Shown in pieces: positions 22,480 to 34,511 of a stretch of 64,000 bases of DNA. The DNA is from Platycnemis pennipes (Eukaryota > Arthropoda > Insecta > Odonata > Platycnemididae). How positions within the stretch are numbered: the first letter of the stretch is position 1; each line of letters begins with the position of its first letter. The stretch covers positions 151,574,746-151,638,745 of the forward strand of contig OW121846.1 of NCBI GenBank assembly GCA_933228895.1, in the 5' to 3' direction. The notes beneath the pieces are model-generated. The model was not told the origin of the DNA and did no database searches. It saw only the letters and a program-made list of their open reading frames with translations. The translations under genes and the position numbers were made by a program.

Positions 22480-23205
22480 GAATCACGTGCTCTTCACTGA
22501 AATAAATGATACGTGTGATAAACGTGATAGGTAACCATGCCGTTTCCAATCCATTTCTCGTGGAGAATCTTTATTTAATACGTGTAGTAATAAAATTTCC
22601 ACATATTCGCGAATTTCCCATAGTAAACTTATGAGCTGTCATCGAAATTTGCTTTCCAATGTCCAAGACTGCCAAAAAGAATTCCTTTGCTCTTCGTCGA
22701 CTCAGCTGGGGGGGTGTTATCTACGAAGAGGTAACCTGACACCGCTCTAGAACCCTCGCGCTCTCTCACAGACCTAACACATCTGGAGTTTCGTAAACAA
22801 GAGGGGTGGAACGCCTCAGGGAAGGAGTGGGGGTAGACCGCTAAGGCAGAAATCTTCGGTCGGAACTTCAGCGCACAACGAGTTAAAAAACGCAAAACAT
22901 GCTCCACAGGGTTTACTATTATGACCTAGCTATAGAAATAGCATCAAAAGTTGTTGTTTGAATGTGTAGATGAAGGATCAAGCTTTCTATAGAGTGGAAG
23001 CAAAATCCTCTGTTCCTATTCTAGGCTTCGCAAATAGCGACTAAAAAGGGACAAAAATGGAAAGTTTGGCTATTTTTTATAAACTAACAAATAAACCAAT
23101 AACAAATCCATTCTACTTACGCAAAAAAGCAATTCTTTTGCTACAATGGGGAAATTTTCCAAAATACCAGCAGCTACGATAAAGTCGTAGTCGCGTTCAT
23201 CTTAA

Positions 23206-24070
23206 GGGGGTTCTATACCTCCGCAAAAAACGGCTCTGCAGACCCTTGCGAGATCGAAGATAACGAGTTTAATATAAGTCGCAGAGCTGATCGGGTTTCA
23301 CTGATCGTTAGATTAAGGATCAATGTGAGCGGCTATTTGAACAGAATTTTCATTAGCAGTACTCATTAAAGAGCTTCAGGCACTGAAAATCGTAAAAATA
23401 GCCTGATTTCAACTTTTTTTCCTTTGACATTGAAACCGTAATGGAAACATGTGTTCAATTATCCGCTGGGATTCATCCTTCTCTTCTACTATTATATCAA
23501 ACTCAAAGACCTTAGGTGCATACTAAAGTTGCTATTTATTATTTTCCGAACCATGTTTTCACTATTTTACGTGCTAAAAATCTTTCGTTCCGTGGCGCTG
23601 CTCTAGTCCCCCCCCACTCCCGCTAACGTCACCCTCCACCTCCTGGCTCCTTATCTCTCTCTCTCTCTCGAACCATTCCAAGGCCACGTCCGAGCCACTT
23701 CGCCTCCCTCCGGCCCCTTGTCGAAAGCCAGAGCTCTCAGACCGAGCGAGCTCAGCAAGGATATTTTTTTCATTAGCAGGCAGGCACGTAGCCAGAAATT
23801 TGCTTCGGGGGGGGGGGGCTAAGTTTAGCACGTTTAGCCTAACTTCAATTCAGCCTTGCCCGTCGGTACCGACATGAAACAAATGTCTTCCTTCATTTTC
23901 AGTGCTCGGTATTTGCTTTCACAGTGCCCATTCCTATCTGTTTTCTCTGGTTAAGCTCACTGTTTATCCTGTCATGAAGCAGTTAATTTAACCGGCCCCA
24001 GAACAGAAGTTCAAATCATGCATACATATCAGATTACTACAGATACATACATATCAGATTGGTAGATTAA
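23206..24070. other. Stretch with no recognised gene
   Basis: No coding motif is visible. A G-run ending near 23819, next to 'ggcacgtagccagaaattt', has the look of a dispersed repeat terminus, but I cannot assign it to a class. Confidence 0.4.
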
Positions 24071-24138
24071 ATAGTGGGTCGATAAAATAATTATCGGGGA
24101 AAATTCTAGCTGAAAAAGAGCACCAGGAGAGAAATAGA

Positions 24139-27100
24139 TTGGGAGAAATAATTTCAGTCATAGTAGTGAATTGTCGTAGTTTAAGAAATAAAGTAGCCGA
24201 ATTTCACCACCTCATAAAAAGTACTGATGCTGATATAATCGTACGCACAGAAAGATGGCTTTCGAAGGACATATCAGATATGAAATATTCCCTAAGTGTT
24301 TTACCGTATACAGAAAGGATAGAGTAAGCAGAAACGAAGGAGTATTATTTATAGCTGTGAAGGACCCGTATGTTAGTAGAAGAAAACTTATTTCAGAGCG
24401 AAGTGTAGTAAGTATTTGGTGTTCCGTTAAAAGTAAAAGTAGTGACGCAAAAAAAAGATATATGTAGGTGCATATTACAGGCCACCGGATGCAGACATCA
24501 ATTCTATAATGGAACTAGAGTCAGAGATAGGAACATTGATTTCTCGGAACAAATACAGAGGAATAATAGTAGGCGGAGACTTCAATCTCCCTTCGATAGA
24601 CTGGAATACGTGTAGTTTTATAACAGGAGGTAAGGATAAGTAACTCTGCGAATCACTGTTGAACACCTTTACGTCACATTTTTTACATCTACTTCTACAT
24701 AATACTCTGCAAGCCAACATAAAGGTGTGTGGTAAGTGGTGAATTCTCACCAAACATGCACTACATATCATGCATAAAAAAAGGAATAGTACTCGTATAG
24801 GTACTGTTCAAAACTACGCTATTTAAAAAAAGATAAAAATAGCGAAGCATACATTCAAAAACATGCCGTTAGTTTGGTTAACTATAAGTCCTTATACCAA
24901 CATGCAGGTACCAATGTTATCCATTGCTACACTCGTACTGGATATATTTACCGTTATTCATATCCCTCAATGTACGTAGAAAAAAGGGCATTTTGAATCT
25001 GTCAGTTTGGCAATCATTTTCTCTAATTTCGTGATTATGGTCCAGTCTACCATAGTAAGTTGGGGTTCACAAAATATTTTTAACATCATCATTGAAAATA
25101 TGGTCTTGGAATTTGTTTTAAGAGATTATGTCTAAATTTCAATCTGCTACGATCTTCTTCAATTCAAGTGCTAAGAGGAGAGCTATTCATTTTCCAAAAA
25201 TTCATCAAGAGACAATTATTAAATTTTAATTCTAAGTGCCATGTATCACACCAATCTTCAATTGCTTGTAGGTCATCATTTAAATATTCTTTATCGTTTG
25301 GGCATAGAATTCCCCTGTACACTACAGTGTCATCGGCAAATAGACGAAGCTTACTTATGACAACCTTATTGATATCATTTATGTACAGGAGGAACAGGAG
25401 TGGACCTATCACACTACCTGATGAGACACTCAAAGTGACTTTAATTGCCGGTGAGGTAACACCGTCCAAAACAACCCTTTGCACCCGATCATGCAGGAAA
25501 TCATTTATCCATGATTTAATGTTACTGTCTATGCCATAATATTTTAATTTCAAGATTAGTTTGCTATGAGACACCTTCTCGAAAGCTTTTTTGAAATCGA
25601 GAAATATAGCATCCACTGGAATATAATTTTCGCCAGAAACTAAAATATTGTGAGAAAAGAGAGCAAGTTGAGTTTCACATGATTTGCTCTTCCGGAACCC
25701 ATGCTGAACATCGGCCAATAAATTCTGGCTATATAGTTGTCCCATGACTGAACTAATAATTATATGTTCCAGGACCTTGCATGAAATGGATGTGAGGGAT
25801 ATAGGTCTGTAGTTAGATGGCTGCTCCCTATCACCACTTTTAAAAATGGGTGTTACATCGGCTGCTTTTCAGTCCATCGGTACGACGAAACTTTAAAACA
25901 ACTAGTAAAAGAACCGACCAGGGGAGACAACATACTAGACTTATTCGCAACAAATATACCCGAATAAGTTCTAAATGTAGCTACAGACAGGAATTAGTGA
26001 TCATAAAATAGTTCATGCGATATTGAATGTAGGCGTTGAAAAACATTATAAACCAAGGAGGAGGGTATACTTATTTGGCAAGGCTAATTAACGACGGTAT
26101 GAAAGAGGAATTAAGGGAATCGTTTAATGTATTTAGCGAACAAAGCCAATGATTAGATATAGAGGATTCGGGGAGAGAAATTATTGAGGTCACCCGTAAA
26201 GCAGTTAATAAATATATACCAAGTAAATTGATAATACAGAGCATAGGTGGTATGACGCGGAGGTTAGGAAATCACTAAAGCAACGAAGGGTATGCCACGC
26301 TGAGATGAAAAATGAAGGACAGGGTCTATCGGTAGAGGAAAAAAATGAGTTAGTTCAAAACTATAAAAAATCGAGAGCATTAGCAAGGAAATCGTGTCGG
26401 CAAGCGTTATCACCTTTCAAGAGCAAGATGTTAGGAGAATATTTAGATAGCAATCCTAAAGCGTTTTGGTCCTATGTGAGAGAGAGAACTTCAGGGAAAT
26501 AGGTCCACAGTAGGTACACACACTTAAAAGTGATAAAGGAATTAGAGTCACCTGAGGGTTTGGAAAATGCCAATACTTTAAAAGCCTTCTTCCAAAGCGT
26601 ATTCAACTCATCGTCACACATCGCAGTGGAACCTCCGCCGAAAACATTCAGTGAGCAAATGCCCGAATTAAAAATTTCAGGTCGCGGAATAGAGCAGCAG
26701 TTAAAAAACATTAGTAAAAACAAATCACCAGGTCCCGATCAAATCCCTTCCCGGGTATATAAAACATTAGCTTCTGAAATAGCCCCCTATCTAGAAATAA
26801 TATTCAATAAAACACTAAAGAACCGCACAGTACCTACGCAGGGATTGGAAAGTAGCTAACATTACACCTATTTTTGAAAGCGGTGATAGGAAAGAACCTA
26901 GTAACTACAGACCCATTTCACTCACGTTAATCTCTTGCAAAGTATTTGAGCACATTGTAGTCAGTACAATCATGGGGCATTTGGATATCAGGGATTGCTC
27001 ATAAACAGACAACGTGGGTTCCGGAAAGGTAGATCCTGCGAGACACAATAAGCTTTATTTGTACACGATATTTTAGTCAACGGCGAAAACAGTACTGAAG

Positions 27101-27630
27101 TTCATGCGATAGATTTAAGATTTTAAAAATGCATTCGATAAAGTACCACATGATAAATTAATCTTGAAATTAGAGAGTTTTGGTTTAAATAATGACGTTG
27201 TGTGTTGGATAAAAGAATTCTTAAGTGGGCGAGAGCAGAGGGTTGTCATAGATGGTATCATGTCAGACACAATCAAAGTCACATCGGGAGTTCCCCAGGG
27301 TAGCGTAGTTAGTTTTACGCTTAGACTTTTTGCAGACGATACTGTAGTGCGCAGGGGTATATCAGAAGAAGACAGGAAGCAAGGATTTAGATATAATTCA
27401 AGACATGGAGGAGGAATAATTCTATAGAGCGATCCTATAAAATTAATAACACGAAGGTCGAAAGCGTTGAAACCATAAGGTATTTAGGTGAAACAATCAC
27501 TAAAGATTTATCGTGGAGAAGACACATCCGGGAAATATGCGGCCGAGCGAAGAGAAAGCTAGGATTTATAAAAAGAGTACTTGGGAAATGTGACGAGAAG
27601 ACAAAATAGCGATGTTACTTTTCACTTAGC
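24139..27630 (+). pseudogene. APE endonuclease/RT of a CR1-like LINE, decayed
   Basis: The endonuclease starts at 'VIVVNCRSLRNKVAEFHHLI' (motif with catalytic Asn) and includes 'GTLISRNKYRGIIVGGDFNL', shifted in frame around 24470. After the inserted LINE come 'QLVKEPTRGDNILDLFATN' and 'GISDHKIVHAILN' with the catalytic Asp-His pair. A linker (26305-26502), 'NKSPGPDQIPSRVYK' (26530-26859) and an RT core with 'GVPQGSVV' and 'LRLFADDTVV' (27164-27427) follow. RT motif A and the GVPQGS-to-FADD interval are shortened or shifted. Several stops and frameshifts are present. Family members elsewhere are at 42030-42855 and 55484-58118. Confidence 0.8.
24682..25875 (-). pseudogene. Reversed CR1-like LINE with RT core
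   Basis: On the minus strand the RT reads 'FKSGDREQPSNYRPISLTS', 'QHGFRKSKSCETQLALF', 'AIFLDFKKAFEKVSH' (motif A), 'GSVIGPLLFLLYINDI' (motif B region, with SVSSGS for the usual GVPQGS) and 'LRLFADDTVVYRG' (motif C, catalytic Asp pair intact). It is followed by 3' UTR with the 'acacctttatgttggcttgcag' block and a GTAGAT-like end at 24682. The C-terminal RT region between is largely deleted. It is 5'-truncated at about 25875, inside the endonuclease region of the plus-strand LINE it interrupts. Confidence 0.82.
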
Positions 27631-28370
27631 ACATGAAATATAAGCAGTTTAATCCGGATTATCATGCCCAGTTAAAATCAGAACGATAAAATTTCTTGGA
27701 AAAAGTTTCGGGTCCCCCTCCGTATCGCCTGGGAAATTCGGGGCCCCAGGCCCTGTTCTCGAAAGTAAATTGAGAAAAGTTAATTGAGGTAAAATAGTTA
27801 AAATGGGGAGCTTGTGTTCAATAAGCTGACAGTAAAACGCAGAATAATGGTCACCTGGTCCGACCGAGTAACCATTTACCGTGAAATTTAATATTTCCTT
27901 TTTAATGCATTAGAATGGATCTACAGTAACTGGATTACTCGTGCAAACTATTGTACTATTTAGGATCGGAAAAAATTGCTTCCAACACATATTGGATAAA
28001 AGAACAGGGGGTTGACTCCTTTAAGCACCAATCTTGTTTATGTAAGTAATGCTAAATGGAAGCGTATTTTACGTTTACGTCCGAATTGGAAAAAATCCGA
28101 ATCTTACGAATATAATCAACATTTTCGTAGAACTGCAGTTTAGTTTTTCTCGTATATTTCAAAAAAATATCGGAGACATTTCATCCCTCTGAAACTGCGG
28201 CACTGCGATTCAATAACTTTTGAAAGGCCAATTTACAAACGTAAATTCCTGCTTGACTTCAAGTGATACCACTGAAGAGACAAAGGAAGGAGACAGCTTA
28301 TGAGCCTTCTAGAAGAAAAATGTTTGATATAAGACACCGTTTCACTTCGCTGTTAGCTCTGGGAAATAAT
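27631..28370. other. Stretch with no recognised gene
   Basis: Sequence between the truncated LINE and the transposase fragment. I see no motif, repeat or RNA here. Confidence 0.4.
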
Positions 28371-28384
28371 GCACCATTTAGCTG

Positions 28385-28820
28385 CAAATACTGCAGTATA
28401 TGTGCGAAATGCAGAACTATGAAAACACAGGCCAAACAGCATATGTGCTTCAAGAATTGGAACAAGTCCTCGACGGAAATGGAAGCCGACATAATTGTCG
28501 AGGGATTTAAAACAAGAGTAGAGATGCACAATTTGAAGTACCACCGGCTTATAGGCGATATAATATGATGTGCTTGTCATGAATCTTATAAATGGGTGTT
28601 GTGTAATTAGTTTTATCTTTCTTCACGCAAATACGATAAAATTTCCATTTAATTCGTAGGGGATGGCGACAGCAGTGCTACCAAGAAATTGGCCGAACTT
28701 CTTCCCTACGGCGTTGATCTCCCTGTCATTAAAATAGATTGCACCAATCACTTGCCGCGATATTGCTGTAAGAGGTGGAGAGAAATAGCTAAGGAAGCAA
28801 ACTCCACAGAAACAAGATAG
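28385..28820 (+). pseudogene. Mutator-like transposase fragment with a GC-AG intron
   Basis: The plus strand encodes 'CKYCSICAKCRTMKTQ', 'HMCFKNWNKSSTEMEADII' and 'VEMHNLKYHRLIG'. It then crosses a 105-nt interval (28555-28659) that begins GC and ends TAG. It resumes exactly in frame as 'DGDSSATKKLAELLPYGVDL' and 'IKIDCTNHLPRYCCKRW', ending soon after. The intron falls at the same codon position as intron 2 of the TTAA transposon copies, where the donor is GT. The start is diverged or fused to unrelated sequence, and no nuclease domain follows. It is a separate, older lineage of the same transposase family. Confidence 0.75.
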
Positions 28821-29820
28821 ACAATATTAAGGCGATGGACCGAAGGATGCTAAGAAACATGCATGGAATTAAATAATGGACCGCAAATGACACAATATAC
28901 GAAAAAGCTACAATTGACCCACTAGAAAAAATAATAACAAATCAAAGTACGAAATACTACAAAACGATAGAAAACAGTGAAAACACAGCTTTGGAATGTG
29001 CAGCCTTAAATAAAAACAATCCAATTGACAGTTTCCATAGACCGAATTATATTTTAATGAATAATTAAAGATCCTAGTCGGTTCCGGGATTAAAATGACA
29101 CACATAATAAGCCAGTTTTTGGCATACTATGAAATAAAGTCACCCTAGGGTGACGAGCCATCAGTCAGTCAGTTTTATTTCATTGAATTACTGATGCTCA
29201 ATTTTCTTTTTTAAGATTCTCTCTTTGGACTTTTCATCTATCGAATAAATATAATTTACCGTAGTCCATAAAAAGTTTTGCTCCAGTTCACACTTACAAT
29301 GACGTTGTGTTTTAGTTTTTTCTCGATCCCATTTAATTTCTGGACAAACTTTAGACGGAGTTACACTCGTATTTGAAAAATCTTGCAATAAAGAAATTAG
29401 GTTTTAGAGAAGCATTTTACTTCTGTACTGAAAATAAATAGCCCCGAATATTTTACCTGGTAGCGAGAGTGGACTAAATCAAATCCCACTTATAGACAAG
29501 TTACGTTCGTGTTAGGTGAGTAGCAAAGATAAGCGGATAGCTAAGATGAGGAAGACGAATGAATCACTCGTAAACAAAGATTCCCTCGGCCTTCGTCCAA
29601 GGGGTCGAGTGACGACGTGTGACGCAATAGGCGATAAGGAACATTTGGACCGGTGGTCACTCATTGGTGACTGAATAAATAAGCCACTCCCCAAACACCC
29701 CTCAAAGATGACCCCCTCCTCCCAGTAAAGTTACCCATCCCACTGAAACTGAAGCGGCGGCTCTCGGAACTAACCCCCGTGGCGGTTACTCAAGATATAT
29801 TGGTTTGGTATAGAACAGCC
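28821..29820. other. Stretch with no recognised gene
   Basis: No coding motif seen. A 'caccctagggtga' palindrome occurs at about 29141-29153, without further context. Confidence 0.4.
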
Positions 29821-29868
29821 TTAAGCATCTGCAACGGGCTTTTAGAGGCAGCTAGGGAGCACCCTTAA
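29821..29868. repeat. Orphan 40-nt right-end module between two TTAA sites
   Basis: TTAA, 40 nucleotides ('gcatctgcaacgggcttt...gctagggagcaccc'), TTAA. The same 40 nucleotides, with one difference, form the extreme right end of copy 2 (35238-35277), also between TTAA tetranucleotides. The module is absent at the right end of copy 1. Its second TTAA is also the left target site of copy 2. Confidence 0.85.
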
Positions 29869-31499
29869 GGGGGCTGCCTAGCTGAGGCCACTCTCATATG
29901 TAACGGCTTTTTTATTGTAGTTCTACGATTCCCCGCATAGGTAGCGGGATTAAAAAATGGAAAGGGAAGGCCCTCTCCCCCCCTTCTCCCCCTCCTCTAG
30001 ATGTAACATGATAGCTTGCCGAGCATCGCTCGCCTCCCTCTAAGTGGTTTGTTATCTCCCCCTCGGTCAACCCAGATGTCTCAACCCGACCTTTTCTTAT
30101 TTCTGACCTGATGACGGGGTCTCAAATCTTCCAGTACAGTTTCTGGGCATCGTTTTCACTTTTGATAATGGAAGAATTATTCCTCCCGACTTGCACTTGC
30201 AATGATGTTTTGTTTAGACCCCCTCCCTCCCCAATTGGCAAGTGAAAGTCCCTATTTATCGGTTCTCGCAGGGCACAAGCCGGAACGCTTGGAATCGGAA
30301 GAAGAGAGGGGAAAGAGGAAGAAGGGGGGGGAGGGAAAGGAAGGTTTGCCTGCGGAAAGGCAAAAAGCGAAATTTAATACTTTTGATTAGCAGTCGTAGC
30401 TGATAAGCGAGAGGCAAGGATGATGGTGAGGGAAATCCTCATCCTAAAGAAGTCTTGTGGGTATTATCCTTCTTCGGACCGGGAACAGTGCTGCTAAATT
30501 AAAATTTTCAGTCTAGAAAAGAAATTTTAGAAATTGTTACAAAAATCTATTGCTGCATATTCCCGAATCGACAAGTTTTTTTTCAACCCCTTGGAGAATA
30601 CACATTCGCTTTCCTTAGCAGCAGGCGTGGCCGTTATGAATTTTATGCAGCCATTGTCATTCTAGCAGATAACCTAAAATCTTGTAGGTACCTATGCCCC
30701 CGTCTGGTTGAATTTATTTGAGATTGCCACTAACTAACCGCGGTATTACCCGTAAAGCGACAACGGCAAGGTAGAAGCGCGACGATGCCGCAGAGGAAAT
30801 ATCGTTCGCCTTTATCGGGAATCAAACCCAGATATCTCTAGATTTTTGCTTGCTCGTCTATATTTTACGCCCATTATGAAATTCATCTTTGTCTAAACTC
30901 ATGAAACTCCGAGTTAGAATATGCACAGCAGATGTAGGATGAAAAGTGGAAAATTTGTGGCATAATGTAAAAGAATAGTTCCAACAAAGAATGACAAAAA
31001 TCTTTCATTGGGCTATTGGTTTCAGTGTAGGCCGTTCTATGAAATTCCCCCAAAATAAGCCAAGTCAAAAATACAATACACTCTTCAAACACGGATTATC
31101 TAAAGAATGTTTACATATTTTAGAAATGCAGAGTGAAATTGAACAGCAAATGTCAACAAACAGCTTTAAAAATATCACACTGCTATGAAAAACAAGGGAA
31201 GCACACGGATTTGCATAATATATTTGTTATATTAGTAATACATGAAAACATAGTAAGAGAAAACAATTCACATGCTATTAAAATTTTGGCAGAACTTGAT
31301 CCTGCGTTAGTATTTATAAAAGGATAAGGAACATGAATAAACAAAGTCAAGGAAAAATGATGAAAGCACTTCAAATAAGGTTGAAATCCACACTCTCAGA
31401 AGATGATTAGGTCTCAAAGGGAAATGGAATGCTTTTCAATGAGTGTCAGGGTAAGTATTATTCTCCCACGTCACCATCAAACTCTCGTTCAACAGCTTT

Positions 31500-32459
31500 T
31501 AAATGTGATGTAGAATTTCTGGCAAAAGGCTGTCCTTGTAAAATTTTTAAAATTTATCCTACATATATTTTGACCAGAAGTCATAATCTCTGTCAATCGC
31601 AAAACTGCCATACCTAACTGGCTCCATAAAATAAGGTGGCAGTATTTCTTCTCCGTGATATAGAGTTGACCTTGGATCTAGTAAAAATAATCACTCTTTA
31701 CTTTCAGAGCAGCTTCGCCGTCTATAATCTCACAAGATGCTAATTTCTTTTGAGAGACAGCATGCGTCGGATGCATGCATACGTATGGACATTTCACCTC
31801 GACTATTCCATCGACATCTGACAGGACGCCATCTGGCGTTGCTGCTATGTAAGAGGTCCTCCTATCGACAAAACGTCCCGATGGGTTAAGCGTATTGCCC
31901 CTGAATCTCTCGTACTCCGCTATCGCCAATGCCTCACCCGCAATTCCATAGTCGGTGGCTTTATTTCCGCGAAAAGATGGGTAGAGTAAAGACTGAACAG
32001 TCTTCTCCCGAGAGGTTCCTGCTCTTAATGTACACACTCGAGCAAAGGTAGAGGCGGTGAGCCTTTTTCTCCGCTAAACATGCCATGTTTGACAGAGGCG
32101 TTGAGTTTTGGTAGATGCTTCCAGTTGTCTTGTTTGCTCCTCGCCTAATTTCAGGGAATTTAGGAAATCATATCTCACATTTAAGTCGATTTCAAACTCC
32201 TCGATAATTTGTGGGCCATGCAGTCCATAAAGCTGGGCAGGATGTTCCAGTTGTCCTTTACATTCAAGACGTCGCTTTGCTCGCATCTCTGCCTTTTTTC
32301 GCATCTCTGCCTTTTTTCGGAGGCCAGTTTGAATATTTTTGTAAAAAATCCTGGACTCTTGTTTGTGATGCTGCTCAGTATCAATGTATGAACATCTGGT
32401 CCTGCATTGAAGGTTGAAGCGGCCAATTCACACCTAGTTTGATATGACCCCCGCTTCAA
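31500..32459 (-). pseudogene. YqaJ-type PD-(D/E)xK nuclease, copy 2, motifs retained
   Basis: YqaJ domains are phage-recombinase-like exonucleases. The minus strand shows 'LKRGSYQTRCELAASTFNAG', a lysine/arginine-rich stretch, 'RLTASTFARVC', then the nuclease core in an open 119-residue frame (32037-31678). In that frame are 'DYGIAGEALAIAEYE', 'TSYIAATPDGVLSDVDG' and 'IVEVKCPYVCMHP': the PDG Asp and the E-V-K catalytic motif are intact. 'STPYHGEEILPPYFM' and 'IDRDYDFWSKYMEDKF' follow across a frame break. Upstream a frameshift (about 32290) and a stop before 'RRKRLTAS' separate it from the transposase part. The LINE insertion separates the two domains by ~0.8 kb. Confidence 0.82.
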
Positions 32460-33245
32460 CGTGTGTAGCGAAGATCGGCAAGATTTGTAAAAGGACGATA
32501 CGATAATTATATTAGCGTAACCAGTCTATTAAATGAATTGAAATGGGAATCATTATCAGATCGCAGGTTGAAATTAAGACTTAATCTCTAAAACAAATTC
32601 CAAGGCAATATTTTCAGTGATGATGTTAAAAATATTTTACGAACCCCAACTTACTATGGCAGACTACACCATAATTATTAAATTAGAGAAATTGATTGCC
32701 GAACTGACCGATTCAAAATGTCCTTTTTCCCTCGTACAATTAGAGATACGAATAAGAGTAAATATGTCCTATCGGAGAGTAGCAATGAATAGCGTTGGTA
32801 GCTGCATGTCGGTATGAGTACTTAAAGCTAACCCTACTATCAGAATTCCGTTGTTTCAGGCGTGACTTCATGGAATTTGCTTAGCATATTGAATGAGAAG
32901 CAGTAACTTTGTAATTCCACATGTATTTATTGCATACGACCTAGGTTTCGACGTAGCACGTCATCATCAGGTGTTGTCACCTGATGATGACGTCGTGCTA
33001 CGTCGAAACCTAGGTCGTTTGCAATAAATACATGTGGAATTACAAAGTTACTGCTTCTCATTCAACTACTAACAGAATGTTTTTGCATGTTTGCTCTGCA
33101 ATTTCTATCTTTTTTAATTAGTGTAGTTCTGACTACTATATTAATACTATTCCTTTTTTATGCATGATATGTAGTGTATGTTTGGTGAGAAATGACCCCC
33201 TGCCACACACCCTTGTGGTGGTTTGCAGGGTATTATGTAGATGTA
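32455..33245 (+). mobile_element. CR1-like LINE 3' fragment inside transposon copy 2
   Basis: Same insertion, same junctions and same content as 20425-21228, with scattered substitutions that break the short frame. It carries the foldback insert at 32847-33065. Confidence 0.82.
32847..33065. repeat. 219-bp Penelope-type foldback, duplicate copy
   Basis: Same length and sequence as 20818-21036. Its left target-site repeat (32834-32846) has picked up one substitution; the right one is 33066-33078. Its presence here shows that the foldback inserted before the transposon was duplicated. Confidence 0.88.
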
Positions 33246-33249
33246 GATG

Positions 33250-34511
33250 AAAGCGAAATTTACTCTTTTCCCTCCTACATATTTTGCCACACATGAGTTG
33301 AAGGATTCTGCTTGATTGTTGGTTACGTCCAGGATAAAGCTGGGAGTTTGGTTGGCCCAGGAGTTTATCTACTGACATGATATCGTCCCATACCCCAAAG
33401 TTCATCAACAGAGGCACACGGTTCTCCTCATGAGACTTTGGTCCACGACAAAAGTACGCCGCACATTTGCTATGATCCTCGAAAACAAGCCGGGGGCCAT
33501 TCATAATGTCTTTCTGTAGCTCCTTGGGGTCAGCAGTTAACGTACTCTTTCTAAATTTTATGGCAGAAGGTACCGCATTCCTTAACCGATGTAAGTTGTC
33601 TCCAATATTTTTCCTAATAGTTACTGGTGCATGGCATTTCCAGTTATTCGTTTTCCTTACTACATCTCTGATGCGGTTGCAGTATTTCGAAGCAAATGGT
33701 TCGAGCATTCCACCTTTAGAACAGGAAGGTCTACACCGTATGGCAATACAAGTCTTTGCATGAAGCTAGTATCTCCATCGCCTTAAAAAATTATTGAATT
33801 TAGTGGAGCATATAGATAGTCGTCTTCTTGAAAACTTGACACATACTAGAGTACTTCTTACCTATGAGTGTATTGCACTTAAAATTATACATTTTAACAC
33901 TGTTTTGAAGCCTTCTACTATGGTATCTGCTTCCATTGCCGTATAAGAAGAACTCCAGTTCTTAAAACATGTGTGAGGCCTTTCATTATTCGTAGGGTCT
34001 TTTGAACTTGCTTGCGTACATACTGCAGTACTTATTTCTTACTCCAATAAATGTTACTTTTTTAGTTATAAATCCCACAATGTAAGCCTGAAAATGTGTT
34101 TGCATTAATAGCGACCGATTTGGCGTCCATGAACATTATACGTACCACTCCTGACAGAGAGTTATATATAGTTTGTGCGGTATGATCTTTTTCCCATGAT
34201 CCTTCACACACCACCGTTATCGAAGGTGTACCATCTTAATCCACTTCCCCTGCTTTGATCGCAAGGTCACTTTCATCCATAGCCGCTTTCTTCATCTCCT
34301 CCCAAGCAACATCATGTATGACAGGAGCGATGTCGACTTGCTTATTCGGGAATGTTTGTCTGGCCATGTGCGGAACGTTCAAAATTGTACTCATTTCCGC
34401 CATTCGGGCGTAACCTAGCCCTATACATATCATATTGGTGACCGGTAATTCAGTTCGGTAATTTTTTATAGCTGAAAATGTTAAAATAATGACCCGATGA
34501 ATTTTCTTCAT
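33250..34511 (-). pseudogene. Mutator-like/Kolobok-like transposase, copy 2
   Basis: Exon 1 is 34511-34146 (in-frame TAA at 34236-34238), intron 1 34145-34088 (58 nt), exon 2 34087-33862, intron 2 33861-33782 (80 nt), exon 3 33781 to about 33250. Lesions match copy 1: the exon 1 stop, two shifts in exon 2, and a one-base loss after 'NHLLRN'. Exon 3 keeps a long open stretch ('KNIGDNLHRLRNAVPSAI', 'GPRLVFEDHSKCAAYFC', 'WDDIMSVDKLLGQ') and the codons for Cys-His at about 33632 that copy 1 lost. Introns join 'NSLSGV' to 'AYIVGFI', and 'NTLI' to 'GDGDTSF', restoring the family motifs. Confidence 0.8.

Larger units (their letters stand above)
17944..23205 (-). mobile_element. TTAA-bounded transposase + YqaJ transposon, copy 1
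   Basis: This ~5.25-kb unit matches 29865-35281 almost base for base. The left boundary is TTAA at 17944-17947 followed by GGGAGCTCCCTAGC. The right boundary is TTAA at 23202-23205, after 'gtcgcgttcatc'. Compared with copy 2 it lacks the terminal 40-nt right-end module, so its terminal inverted repeat is one-sided. It also has a ~100-bp deletion in the nuclease gene (at ~19885). Inside are a CR1-like LINE fragment (20425-21228) and, within that, a 219-bp foldback insertion (20818-21036). TTAA targets with G-rich inverted ends fit the Kolobok superfamily; the class assignment is inference. Confidence 0.8.
24075..27630 (+). mobile_element. CR1-like LINE, plus strand, split by a reversed relative
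   Basis: Endonuclease sequence occupies about 24139-24680. Coding resumes at about 25876 and continues through the RT until an abrupt end near 27630, just after 'CGRAKRKLGFIKRVLGKC'. The gap, 24682-25875, is a minus-strand copy of a related LINE. The last ~400 bp of ORF and 3' UTR normal for the family are missing. Confidence 0.8.

Noticed and set aside
29141..29153. 'caccctagggtga' palindrome
   Set aside because: Short and isolated; chance palindromes of this length are common in 64 kb.
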